DNA from: Heterohyrax brucei | Lineage: Eukaryota > Chordata > Mammalia > Hyracoidea > Procaviidae | Direction: 5' to 3' | DNA: 64,000 bases | Assembly (NCBI GenBank): GCA_028571685.1 | Contig: CM053154.1 | Span: forward strand, 3,767,501-3,831,500 | Shown here: one piece after another, positions 42,925 through 53,640 of the stretch | Numbering within the stretch: the first letter of the stretch is position 1 | How the letters are laid out: every line of letters begins with the position of its first letter | The notes under the pieces: model-generated | What the model saw: the letters and a program-made list of their open reading frames with translations, nothing else | Databases searched by the model: none | Told to the model about the DNA's origin: nothing | Made by a program: the position numbers and the translations under genes

Positions 42925-44057
42925 AAATGCCCTTTAATATATTGAGGAATTTCCCTTCTATTCCTATTTTGCTGAAAGTTTTTAACATGGATGGGTGTTG
43001 GACTTTGTTAAATGCTTTTTCCACATCAATTGATAAGATCAAGGTGTTCTTGTCTTCTGTTTTATCTATGTGATGGATTACACTGATTGTTTTTCTGATG
43101 TGTAGCCATACTGCATACCTGGTATGAGTCCCACTTGGTCATTGTGAATTATTTTTTTGATATGTTGTTGAATTGTTGGCTAGAATTTTGTTAAGGATTG
43201 TGAGGCTATGTTCATAAGGGATATTGGTCTGTAATTTTATTTTTTTGTGATTTCTTTACCTGATTTTTGCATCAGGGTTATGTTGGCTTCATAGAAAGAG
43301 TTGGGAAGTATTCCAACCTTTTTGTGCTCTGAAATCCCTTTAGTAACAGTAGTGTTAACTCTTCTCTGAAAGTTGAGTAGAATTCTCCAGTGAAGCTGTC
43401 AGGGCCTGGAATTCTTTTTGTGTGTGTGTGTAAGTCTTTTTTTTTTAAATTACTTTTTGTAGCTTTTCCTTTGTTAGGAGTTTATTTAGTTCTTCTGTAC
43501 CTGTTTGTGTGACTTTAGGTAGGTGGGTGTTTCTGGAAATCTGTCTATTTCCTCTAGGGTTTCGAATTTGTTGGAGTACAATTTTTCCTATTTGTACAAA
43601 ATTTCCTATTTAAATATTTCCTAGCATTCTGCTAGGATTCTTTCGGTTTCGGTTGGGTCTGTTATGGGATCACCCATGTCATTTCTTGTTCAGGTTATTT
43701 GCTTCCTTTCCTGTTTTTCTTTTGTCAGTTTGATCACCAGTTTATTGATTTTGTCAATCTTTTCAAAGAAGTAGCTTTTGGTCTTATTAACAATGTCATA
43801 ATTATTTTTATTTTCTCAATTTATTTCAGCTTTTTAAGTATTATTTTTCTTCTGGTAACTGTGGGCTTTTTTGATGCTTTGTTTTTGTTTGTTTCAATTT
43901 GTTCTGATTTTAGCCCTTCTTTTTGGATGTGTGCATTTATTGCTGTAAAATGACCTTCAAGCACTGCTTTTGCTGTGTCCCAAAAGTTCTGATGAGATGT
44001 GTTTTCATTTTCATTTGATTCTGTGAATTTCTGTATTCTGTCCTTGATTTTTCTCTG

Positions 44058-44711
44058 TAACTCAGTAGTTATTTTTTTTTTAAATTTTATTGTGATTAAG
44101 TGAAAGTTTACAATCCAAGTCAATTTTCCATATGAAACTCTGCATACCTCCATCTCTGCAACTCTATCTGCTGTCCTCACCCTGTGACAGCATATTCTTG
44201 TTTTTCAGTCTTTACTTCCAGGATCCACTCAACCAACACTTGTCTCCTCCTCTCAATCCTCTTCTCTACCCCTATAAAAAGAAACCAGTAGGACAGTGTT
44301 GTATGTATATATTAAACCATAAAGTAAACATACCACATGTATCACTGTGTCCCCAAGTCCAGTCCATTCTTTGTCTGAAGTGTTGTTTTCAGTACTGGTT
44401 TCAGCTTTGAGTTAGCAGCAAGACTAGAGGCCATGTCCTTGGGGAATCCTCAAGGGTGTCAAACCATCAATTTTGGTCTTTTAATAGCATTCTTGATCTG
44501 CACACCTCTTTTTATTGTACTACATCAGAAACTCTACATAGTATGCCATATCAGGGGTGTCTTTCATGGAGACTGGGCACCATCTGGTTGTTCTGGTCTC
44601 ATGCTGATCCAGTCTCCCAATCACATGGGTCCTTCTGTCTCCTCTCATTTTTCCTTGTGTCTTTGATATTCTGAGTTGCCGTCTGTTGCAGGTGAGTATA
44701 ACTCAGTAGTT
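44058..44711 (-). mobile_element. L1 3'UTR insertion with 13-bp target duplication
   Basis: TAACTCAGTAGTT occurs at 44058-44070 and again at 44699-44711. Between them is a minus-strand L1 3' end with a T run (poly-A complement) directly at the left junction, the standard layout of a 5'-truncated target-primed insertion. The inserted piece has the same 3'UTR type as L1-A and the fragment at 60844 (TGATTAAGTGAAAGTTTACA), not the type of its host L1-B. Confidence 0.95.
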
Positions 44712-46048
44712 TTTGAACAATACATTGTTCAGTTTCCATGTATTTAATTTTCTTTTTTTTTTTCTATTACTGATTTCTACTTTTGTGACTTTATGGTCAG
44801 AAAGATGGTTTGTAATATTTCAATGTCTTGGATTCTGTGAAGGCTTGCTTTATGGCCTAATGTATGGTCTATTCTGGATAATGCTCTGTGTACATTGGAA
44901 AAGAAAGTAGACTTGGCTACTGTTGGTTGAAGTGTTCTGTATGTGTCTGTGATACCAAGTTGGTTGATTGTGGCACTTAAATGTTCCACATCTGTATTCA
45001 CTTCTTTCTGGACATTCTGTTCTTCACCCAAAGTGTTGTGTTAAAATTGCCTTCTGTTTTGTGGAGGTGTTAGAGTTTGTTTTGTGTATTTGGAGCCCTG
45101 TCGAGTGTGAAAGTATTTATTGTAGTTAGGTCCTCCTCCCTTGTGGACTCTTTAATCACTCACTATATAGTGTCCTTCTGTACCCTTTTGGTGGATTTTT
45201 AAAGTCTAGCTTGTCAGAGATTAATATTGCCACTCCTTTTTTTGAATGTTGTTTGACTGATTAACTTTTTACATCCTTAGAGTTTTAGCTTGTTTGTGTC
45301 TTTGCATCTGTTGTTGGCAGCATATAGATGGGTTTTTTTTTTTCTTTAAATCCATTAGACCACTGTTTGTCTCCTTATTGGTATGTTCAGTCTATTTACA
45401 TTCTAATAATTGTTGATAGGTATGAGCTTTGTCATTTTGATGTATTTGTGTGTGTATGTTTTTGACTATTGTTCCACTTAATTTCCTGTGCTAAGGTCTT
45501 TTACTTTATGTATTTTCTTTCATCTTTTTCAGTATTTTTGGTTTTGTATTGGCTAAGTCTTTGTATTTTTCATTTTGGCATGTAGGATTGTTAGTTTCCT
45601 TTGTGGTTACCATAATGTTTATACCTGTTTTTCTAAGTTTCAATCAGTCTTTTATTTCTTGATATCATCTTGACTTTCTCTCCTTATAAAAGTTCTATCG
45701 TTGCATTACTTAGTTCTTCCTTTTTGTTTTCATGTCACAGATGCATTGACATCTCACTTCCCCTATTTTCAGTGGTTTAGCTTTGATGCATACCTGTGGC
45801 TTCCCTGTCTGGGTTGATAACTAGTTGCTCTGCCCTATGTTTTAGTATTGCATTGTTATCTGATTTTTTGATTTTCTAACTGGAGGACTACTTTTAATAG
45901 TAATTTCAGTTTGGTTTGTGCAAATTCTCTTAACTTTTGTTTATATGAAAATGCCCTAATTTTGCCATCATATTTGAGAGACAGTTTGACTTGATGTGTA
46001 ATTTTTGGCTGGCCTTTTTCCCCTCAAGGCTCTGTTTGTGTCATCCTG

Positions 46049-46083
46049 TGAGTCGGATCTGACTTGATGGCACTTGGCTTGGC
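46049..46083 (+). mobile_element. 35-bp SINE/RTE 3'-end insertion with target duplication
   Basis: GAGTCGGATCTGACTTGATGG followed by CACTTGGCTTGGC is the terminal segment of the SINE/RTE family in plus orientation. It is flanked by TGTGTCATCCTG (46037-46048) and TGTGCCATCTTG (46084-46095), 10 of 12 identical. L1 sequence aligned with L1-A is continuous if the insert and one flank are removed. Confidence 0.7.
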
Positions 46084-46420
46084 TGTGCCATCTTGCCTGC
46101 ACGGTTTTTTGCTGAGCAGTCAGAGCCCAGCCTGACTGACTCTCCTTTGTAAGTGACTTTTCATTTATCCCTAGCCATTCCTCAAAATGTCTCTTTATCT
46201 TTGGTTTCGTCAAGTTTGATTATATTTCTTGGTGAATTTTTTTTGTGATCCTCTTTGTATGAGGTATGATGAGCTTCTTGGATAGTTATCTTCTCATCTT
46301 TTATGATAGGAGGGAAATTTTCTGCTAACACATCTTCAGCAGTTCTCTATATTTTCTTTGTATTCCTTGCCCCATTCTGGTACTCCAGTGACTCATGAAG
46401 TTATTCCCCTTGATGCCTAG

Positions 46421-46452
46421 CCAAGTGCCGTCGAGTCGGATCCGACTCACGG
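46421..46452 (-). mobile_element. SINE/RTE 3'-end snippet inside L1-B ORF1
   Basis: CCAAGTGCCGTCGAGTCGGA continued by TCCGACTCACGG is almost identical to the snippet at 42889-42924, with the same palindrome at 46433-46448. It sits just after the ORF1 coiled-coil remnant, between the segments that encode the coiled coil and the RNA-binding part. Confidence 0.75.
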
Positions 46453-46887
46453 ATAATCCTTAGAGTTTCTTCTTTTCCCAAAAGGTCTTTTATCTAATTT
46501 TTCCTCAGATAAGTTGCTTTCAAGTGCTTCATATTTATGCTCACTAATTCTGACTTTGGTTGCCTCAGTTTTGCTCCTATGACTTTCTGATGAGTTGTCT
46601 AATTTTGAAATTTTGTCGTTAATCTTTTGTATTTTTGTTTGCTTCCTCTTTATGCATTCTCGCAACCTGTTAAATTTGCCACTGTGCTCTTGTGTGAGCT
46701 TTTTAAGTTCTTTTCCTGCTCTGTGTATGGGTTCCTTGGCTTGGTCTGCATTTTGTTTGCTCTCTTTCCTGATCCCTTGAAGACCTCTGCATATTAGTCT
46801 TTTGAATTCTACCTCTGGGTATTCCAAGATCTTCTCTTCGTCCAGGAGATTTCCTGGTTCTTTACTTGGGCTGCTTGCTAAAGCCAT
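46447..46887 (-). pseudogene. L1-B ORF1 N-terminal and coiled-coil remnant
   Basis: The start is ATG at 46887. The 146-codon frame opens with MALASSPSKEPGNLLDEEKI, then a long charged helix with heptad-like spacing (residues about 30-125, including KELKKLTQEHSGKFNRLREC and KINDKISKLDN) that fits the ORF1 coiled coil. In a live L1 this part drives trimer formation. RNA-binding sequence continues at lower coordinates in other frames (46180-46390, with ENFPPIIKDE), beyond the SINE/RTE snippet that disrupts the frame. Confidence 0.85.
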
Positions 46888-46889
46888 CT

Positions 46890-48255
46890 TAGTCTGCCTC
46901 TTCAGGTGTTTGATATTGACTGTTGTCTCTGAGCCATAAGTAAGTTATTACATGTATTTATCTTGTGTTTGCTTACTCTGTCCTAGCTTCTTGTTTTGCT
47001 TTGATATGCTCAGATAGGCTGGCCTTGTGACCTCCTTTGATGATCGCTATCTTTAAAGCTCTCAGGTCCTGCCGCCAGGTGGCTAGAGCTGTTGCTAGGT
47101 CTGGGAGCCCCAGAGCCTGTTTACTTGTCTTGTGTGAATTCAGCTCCGCTCTCCTGGTTGTTGGTCACTGTGTGGTGCAGCCTCTCACCTACAGCGGCAG
47201 GTGAGCAGAGCTGTGGAAGGGTGATTGGAGCAGGTACAGGTGTCTGGCTGTAGTAGTGGGTTATGCACTAAGCAGGGAGGGGAGGTGGCAGCTGCTCTGA
47301 ATGCCTGAGTGGGGGGTGTGGCCTGTGCACCCTGTGCTGTTGGCTGTAAGGACAGGGAGGCACGTCTTATCCTCAGACCCCTGGTTGGGAGGCTAGGGGG
47401 TGTGGGTGGGGCCACTAGTCCTCAGGCCCCTGGTGTGGGCAGAGGAGGACCCAGCCTAGTGGGCAGGGCAGCGTCAGATGTCCCCAGTCTGCCACTCCCC
47501 CCACCTGTTGCAGGTGAAAACAGGCTTTGGGTGACACCCTGTTGTACTGTGCCCATGAGGGTCTGTGCTGTTGAAATGGGCCCACGCTGGTCCAGGCAGA
47601 GGTGAACAGCATTCCGAGTCTGTGGATCCTGCCTGTGCCTAGGCAGAGGGCTGTGCCTGCCCCGAGTTCTGGCTTTCTGGGAGCTGGCAGTTATTTTTTC
47701 CTGTTTGCTAATTGTTCCTTCTCTAAAGCCGGAAGAAAGGCTCCGAGTGTGGGGTGGGGTGTGCTTCTAGGACAAGGGAGTGGCAGTAGCTGAGGCTGGA
47801 TGGGACCCAGGGGGTAGTGGGGAGGGGTAGGTAAGTGGGAGAGAGAGTCTTCTGGTCGGGGGCAGGGTTGATGCTGTGTGGTAATCGGTTATACCCTTGC
47901 ACTTAACTTCTGCGGGTCCAGCGCCACTTCTGCCTGTTGCCAGAGCCTCTCGCAGACTCTGCCACTTGCTCTCTCCCCATATGGGTAGTGTGTCCAGAGC
48001 TCTGCTGTTTGCCTCAGCCTGCCTGTGCCAGCCGATCCAGCCTGCAGGGTACTAGTGCCAGCCAGGATCAGGTCTGGTAAATCCACTGCTTTTGAACTGT
48101 CTCTCCCTGGTCTGTTGCACAGACTCTTCAACTTCATCTGTGATGTTCAGGGCTCCTAGATAGTTGTATGTAATTGATCCATGTATTTGTTGTGTCTTTG
48201 CTGTATGAGGGACCACAGGAAATGTGTGACCACTCTGCTGTCTTGGTCCTGCCTC
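46890..48255 (-). promoter_or_regulatory. L1-B 5'UTR (internal promoter region)
   Basis: About 1.37 kb of GC-rich sequence lies between the ORF1 start and the element's 5' terminus, as expected of an L1 5'UTR with internal promoter. At the corresponding site near the terminus, L1-A has CAACATGGCAG, a good YY1-like word, whereas here it reads CAAGACAGCAG. CpG depletion suggests long methylation-linked decay. Confidence 0.6.
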
Positions 48256-49019
48256 CCAAGCATTTTATTTTTGAATATGCAAACTTTTGTTTATACTCCA
48301 ATACCAGATTGTAAATAGATACAATTTCTCAGAACATTAACAATGGGACCATCTACAACATCTCACTCAAAGAGGCATGTGTCATTGCAAAGAATTCTGT
48401 CCTTTTAAAAGACCAATAGATCTGATCCCCACATAATTCTCCTGATTAAGTAGTTTGTTTTATCTGAAGATTATGAACATACACTGTAAAATGAAAGTTT
48501 TTGATTTAAAAAATTGATCATTAAGATCATTCATACTCTCTAAACTCACCATTGATAATTTCATTTCAATAGAAGAACATGCTTTCTTTTTCTTTGTGCT
48601 AAATATTTGAGCCTTTATCTTAGCCTGCCTGGGAAATGTAAAAGCATGTTGGTTCTAAAAAAAAAAAAAAAAGAAGCCGCAGTAATCTTGCATATCAGCC
48701 ATAATAAGCATTGTAAGTGGAAGAGATATTTTCTGCTTACAGGAGTGATAAGGAATATAAATGACACAGGGAAGGAAACATTTTGCAAGGAATATTGCAG
48801 AGCCAGAGGAAAAAAATGACAAAATTTTGCTGAGAAAGATTAAAATTGAGGTTTAAATGAGTAAAAGACATGCTATGTTCTAAACAGAAGGATTCAACAT
48901 AAAAAATATACCAGTTCTCCTCAAATTACGGATTTAAAGCATAATTCGAAGAGTGTGTGTAGGGTACCAGGGGAGCTCAGAGCCTCCTGCTTTTTTTTAG
49001 TAATTTTGTAACATGTGTG
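48256..49019. other. AT-rich single-copy-looking block
   Basis: No recognised repeat. A 16-base A run at 48657-48672 is the only simple sequence. Complex AT-rich text on both sides suggests unique locus DNA. Confidence 0.4.
48657..48672. repeat. Poly-A run
   Basis: Sixteen A followed by GAAGCCGC. No retroposon body is recognised immediately upstream. Confidence 0.8.
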
Positions 49020-49185
49020 TCTTTGGGTTCAGTATTTCTACTTCTAGGAAATTATGGTAAAGAAACAGTATATGTGACAAAGATAAATCTCTGGGGACAC
49101 TTGTAGAAACATGGTGTATGTAGTATAAATTTGGAAGCACCCTCAATGATAAGTACCGGTTAAATAAATTGTAACAAAAAAATCT
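49020..49185 (+). mobile_element. Old L1 3' fragment, sense orientation
   Basis: TACTTCTAGGAAATTATGGT, TTTGGAAGCACCCTCAATGA and ACCGGTTAAATAAATTGTAAC match the late coding/3' region of old L1s in sense. It is the only clear plus-strand L1 piece in the window. Confidence 0.55.
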
Positions 49186-49324
49186 GAAAAGAGAAGAGTC
49201 AATGAAAAGCCTCAGACACCTACTAATTGTCCCCAAACTTAGCTACCACTAAAATAGTGTCACTCGTAGCTGGTAAATCAAGGAGTAGAATCTCGTGTGT
49301 GTTAGCAGTACAAGGATGAACACT

Positions 49325-49440
49325 AATCATGCTGTTGTCGGTTACTGTCTGATTAGTTCTGGCTCGTGGCGACCTAATGAGTAACAGAAGAAAGGTTTTC
49401 TGGTTCTGTGCCGTCTGGAAACGCACAGCACTGGCATCTA
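49325..49440 (-). mobile_element. RTE or RTE-tailed SINE 3' end
   Basis: GCTGTTGTCGGTTACTGTCTG, TGGCTCGTGGCGACCTAATG and AAAGGTTTTCTGGTTCTGTG follow the complement of the RTE 3' end: the (GTT)n tail, the CGACTC signature, then the CAGTGTTTCGTT region. About 110 bp, 5'-truncated. Confidence 0.6.
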
Positions 49441-52084
49441 ATAGTGAGAGGGTGAGCAAGAGGGACAGGAAGGGGACCAAATGGTGAGTGCCTTCCCCTT
49501 CCAGGGTTCTGGAAGGACTTTTGCCCATAGAAGGTGATTTAATTTCATGTGTCCTTTCAAAGTTGATGCCAGTTATGTACCATGCTGGATGCACACTATG
49601 GGAAGTCAAGTTGTTGTGTAAAATAGATGCTTTGGGCCCTAGGGCCTGATTCCTCTGCAGATAGACTGATTCAAAAATAAAAAGAGAGAGAGACTAAGGC
49701 TGTTGTACAAGATACTACTAAGAAGAGAAACACTAGAAGAAAAATGTTAACATCCCTAAATACAAAAATTAAGAAAAGCAAAGGGGAAGAACCTCCATAG
49801 TGAAAGACCTTGCACATGTGTGTGTTTTATTCATGTGTTTATGTGTGAACATACTCGTACATGAAACAAAATGGAAGAGCCCAGGCAACATGTTGTCATA
49901 CCAATAAGCATAGAAGTCTTTAACTCACTGATTAAGAGAAAAAAAGTGTTCTGATTAGCTGTCGAAGAAAAGACACCTTGAATGTGACAGAGAGGTTGAG
50001 AACCAGTGGTGGAGACTGGTCGGGTCCGGGATGCCACAGGTACAGACCAAAGACAGGCTGCGTCCCACTCGTGATGGCTGATGAGACAGACTCCAGGCTG
50101 GTGGCCCTGGAGGAGGGGAAAGATGAGGGGATAAGGCTAGGCCACAATTCACAGCGAAGAGAGAAAGCTTTTTAGTGTTATCACAGCAACCCTCATACAT
50201 AATAGGAGCTGTAAGAGGAGGAGGAAGACTTGTAGAGACAAGCGGGAACAGGAGAAGTGGCCAGGCATAGCCGCAGGAGGGTTGCCCTCTCCCTCCTAGG
50301 CAGATCAAGAAGGACAGGCCAGTTACTGCCGAGAACGCTGGTCTGCTGTGCTCACTAGGTAGGGGACCTAAAGCGCCTTGTGAAGGAGGCAGACCTTGTA
50401 GATATCCTGTAAATTCTGTTTCCCTCTAACAGAGAGCACACCTTGTTTTCAAGTGTGCAGTCACAAAACAATGACTGTGCTGTAAAGAAAACCTCAGTCA
50501 ATTCCAAAAATATAAATAATGGAAATCTCCTTCTTTGACTAAATGCAGCAAAATTTAGAAATTTAAGGATAAAAAGGTACTTCTTCCTTGGTGAAGTTTC
50601 CTAAACAACTTCTGAGTCAAAGGGACATTGAACAAAACTGAAGAAATTCTAAATCAAGAGAAGGAAAACAGCGTGGTAGGACGTGTGAGCTACAGCTGAC
50701 CTTATGCTCGGAGGAGAAGCCACGTGCCACTAGGCTCTGTATCACAGCAGTGGAAACGGGAGGCGGGGGCCGGATTGTACAAGTCAACAAGCTAGGAAGG
50801 AGCTCATCCCGGAGGCTCAAACAAGGCTTCACGCCACCCTGTGGGTGAGCAGGGTCTAACTCAGAGAACATGGAACGACACGGACCGGTGCTGAGGCACC
50901 CACACTGCCCTGCGGAACCTCCACGGAACCTCCACAGGTACCCCCACACCGGCTTGCTTCTTCCACTTCTCTTGTAGCTGTCAATTTTTCAGGAGTTTAC
51001 ATTTTTCTGTTCAATTGTGGGAAATGCAGAATTTTGTTAAAAACTCTTCAGTTTATCAGTATTGAAAGTTTCTTGGTCCAGCCGACAGGTGGTATTCCGT
51101 GGAGAATTGTACCCTGAGTGTGGTGTGTCACTGCACAGCCGGAAAATCCTTTGTCTCCGTGCTTTCTGCCTGACCAGACTCACCAAAACGGAGTTGTCAT
51201 ACCCGTTTTCTCTGAGAATGATTTTGTTTCTGTCATTCATTCGGCCATCGTCACCCAGATCCTGTTTTCTTATTATTTGTACTTATTGTTTGTAAATCAG
51301 ATGTGAACAAAATTTTGAGATCTTGTGATTGTCTTGATTATTTTGTGTCATTACCTTGTTTTCTTTTTCTAAAACAAAACATTGAGTTTTGATATTCTCA
51401 TCTTTTACGTGTTTTTATTTTGTCCTGAATTCTGTCTTTAAACCGTGCACTCTAAGTTTCTATTGTATTTATTTTATTGTTTTCTGTCCCCTCCTGTCTG
51501 CACGTGTTGAAACGTTTCCCAGATGGAGTTATTTTTCTCTGAGCTTAAACTACAAAGTTGACATTATTGTAAATTTTACCATTCTTGCATTGGAATTTTT
51601 ACCTAACTGTAAGATAAATGGATTAATTTTTTACAGAAGAAAATGAAGCGGTTCTGTTTTTCTTTCGTAAGCCAGGTCAGCAGGAAATACTGTCTTTTTT
51701 TTTTTGAAAACACGAAAACAAAAAACGATTTTTACCCAGCTCAGCTGAGCCAGAAGGGACTGGAAGTCTGTCTTCATCAGGGCGTCCTGACCTGGCTGAG
51801 CCGTCTCCGGATGAAGACGCAGAGGGCTGGGGACGCATGCAGATCGATGCTGCTGCATCCGGGCTGCGGGAGGGAGGCGCGCAGCCTGCAGATGAAGGCC
51901 GGTGGAAACTCCTGTCACCGGCCTCAGTGGCTGCGCGGCTCAGAACTGCCACCACTTGAGAGGGCGCGCTCGTTTGTCAGCAAGGTCACCGGGCCCCCAG
52001 ACCACAATTTGAAATACTTGCCACTTTGCTTATGTTGTCTTCTCTTTAGGGGTTGATACGAGCTGTACCTATTAAGAATACTAA
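49441..52084. other. Single-copy-looking DNA
   Basis: 2.6 kb without recognised transposons, apart from T-rich stretches at 51330-51620 that could be eroded LINE. A short (GA)n tract lies near 49681-49693. 51780-51990 is CpG-rich and listed separately. Confidence 0.4.
51780..51990. other. CpG-rich island-like segment
   Basis: By eye, about 18 CpG in 210 bp, clearly above the surroundings, with CGCGC clusters at the end. A plus-strand frame (51643-52056) crosses it without any domain I know. Either a weak CpG island, an exon, or an unrecognised GC-rich repeat. Confidence 0.4.
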
Positions 52085-52092
52085 CCCTCCGT

Positions 52093-52117
52093 CGGAAACC
52101 CTGGTGGCTTAGTGGTT
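52093..52117 (+). mobile_element. AfroSINE 5' stub
   Basis: CGGAAACCCTGGTGGCTTAG TGGTT is the AfroSINE head only; nothing of the remaining 130-170 bp follows. A very short match, but the word is characteristic. Confidence 0.45.
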
Positions 52118-52624
52118 TCTCCAGCTTTCTGTGGCTTTAAAATAATATTTTATGATCTTCACATTCATCCTTATTTTCCTTGTAATTGCTTAGATTATTT
52201 CAGTGTTTCTCAGTCATGTATTCATTCATTTCGTGGATTCACTGGGGATGAAAAAGACTGACGTGATGCTTCTCTCATAAAACTTACAGCTGCAAATGTA
52301 AAAAATAAGATCTTTAAAAATTTTTACATACTGCTTTTTAATTGTCTGATCGACTATTTTTGCCCACTTGAAATCTATTTTGTTGTATGATATGAGGCAT
52401 GCCTATATAACTTACTTCTGTTTTTGGAAAAAAACAGATTTATTCTAACAGTATTTATGAAATAGTTATTAAATGACTAATCATTGGCTTTTATTCATCT
52501 TATACATCCCTTTCGCTTCCCATGTTTTGTAATTGCCCCTTTCACGTCAAAAAGTCATTCATCAAATGAGACTTCTTGACCGGACATTACTTTTCTTTCC
52601 CCCATGACTTCTTGTCTCGTCTTG
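52118..52624. other. Unclassified AT-rich DNA
   Basis: T-rich with no definite family; old LINE origin is possible. Confidence 0.3.
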
Positions 52625-53640
52625 GCTGTTTATTTCTAACGTTTTATTGTGGAATGCATACATTTATGTATATAGAGCAGATCTTTTGTGGTCTGAACCG
52701 TCTGTAAGCATACAGTTAGGGCTAGGGTTACAGTCGTTACAGTCACCGTGTTGTGCGACCACCACTGCTGGCTCTAGTCTCTGTTTCCAGAAGTCTCCGT
52801 CGCCCCAGCAGAGACTTACTACCCGTTAAGTGATGACGCCCAGTTCCTTCCTCCTCCTTGGGTCTCTGTGCATCTGCCTCTTACAGAGGTTTCATCTAAA
52901 TGGGGCTATGGTGTCCTTTTGCATCTGGCTTCTTACATTCAGCATCCTGTGCTCAGGGCTCGTCCCTGTGGTAGCATAGGCCACAGTTTTCTCTTTATGG
53001 CTAAATAGTGTCCTGTCCTACGAACGTACCTCAGGTGTTTCCTCTGTCGTTTGTGGATGGACGCCAGTTGTTCTCACCTCTGGGCAGCTGTGAGTGGTGC
53101 TGTGGTGGACGTTGATGGACTTGGCTGTTTCTGCTTGATGTCAGTTCTGGAAGGATCTGACAGGTGCCCCAGCGATACTTCCTGGAATGCTCCTGCATCA
53201 ACCTTCAGTGAACCGGGCAAAGATTGATTGCTACAGTATTCAGCCTTCCCGCCAGTGATCATCATCTGTTTTCGTAAAGAACGTTGTGGTTTTCTCGTCG
53301 TGAGTTCTGTGCCCTCTTGTTAGGGTGCAGCCCTGTGTCCTGACCTCTTGTTCATTGTGATGCAAGTCATTTTCTCCCATTGTGTTCTCTCAGAAGCGAG
53401 GGGCTAATTTTTGCTTAGGAATTAATCTTGTTTCTGGCTACGTAATACTCAGATTATTTCTGTGAGTTTCAGTGAACATAGTCGTATTCCTTGCGCACAG
53501 TGATTTTGCTGGTCTCCGTTATGGCCCTGGGATTCTATGATGTTTTCCCTGGCACTGCTTTGGGAACATGAGGGTAATGTTGGACAGTCATGTGATAGTG
53601 GACACCTTGGGCTGGTTCCTGATGTTCACAGGAACAAACA
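52625..53640 (-). mobile_element. Old L1 LINE, 3' region and part of ORF2
   Basis: AACGTTTTATTGTGGAATGC, GTGTTGTGCGACCACCACTG and GTTTGTGGATGGACGCCAGT are complement landmarks of an old L1 3' region; GATAGTGGACACCTTGGGCT near 53600 belongs to ORF2 beside the catalytic box. Most of the sequence in between is shortened, so the copy has internal deletions. Confidence 0.55.

Larger units (their letters stand above)
42560..45300 (-). pseudogene. L1-B ORF2 (endonuclease-reverse transcriptase) pseudogene
   Basis: Endonuclease remnants lie at 44777-45031 (DVEHLSATINQLGITDTYR). A frame at 42794-43042 holds palm motif A (LSIDVEKAFNKVQ) and motif B (ETRQGCPLS). Between them sits an in-frame inserted stretch (CRHESDPTRRHLA) derived from the SINE/RTE snippet at 42889-42924. 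At motif C the ADD triplet is replaced by Ala-Asn-Gly (42684-42692), so both catalytic Asp residues are gone. The nested L1 3' end at 44071-44698 separates the endonuclease from the fingers. Not functional. Confidence 0.9.
41450..48255 (-). mobile_element. L1 LINE copy B, nearly full length, with nested insertions
   Basis: Read right to left: 5'UTR from 48255 (GGGAGGCAGGACCAAGACAG) to about 46890, ORF1 remnant 46887 to about 46000, spacer, ORF2 about 45420 to 42430, and 3'UTR to the T run at 41450. It carries a 628-bp L1 3' end (44071-44698) and three SINE/RTE 3' snippets (42889-42924, 46049-46083, 46421-46452). Internal deletions have removed much of the ORF2 C-terminus near 42425-42490. Edge sequences CCAAAGCATGTCTTG (41435-41449) and CCCAAGCATTTTATT (48255-48269) agree at about 10 of 15 positions and may be the decayed target duplication. 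Confidence 0.85.

Noticed and set aside
41450-48255. L1-B as a potentially active element
   Set aside because: The catalytic triplet is Ala-Asn-Gly, ORF2 is split by a 628-bp insertion and deletions, and ORF1 is interrupted.
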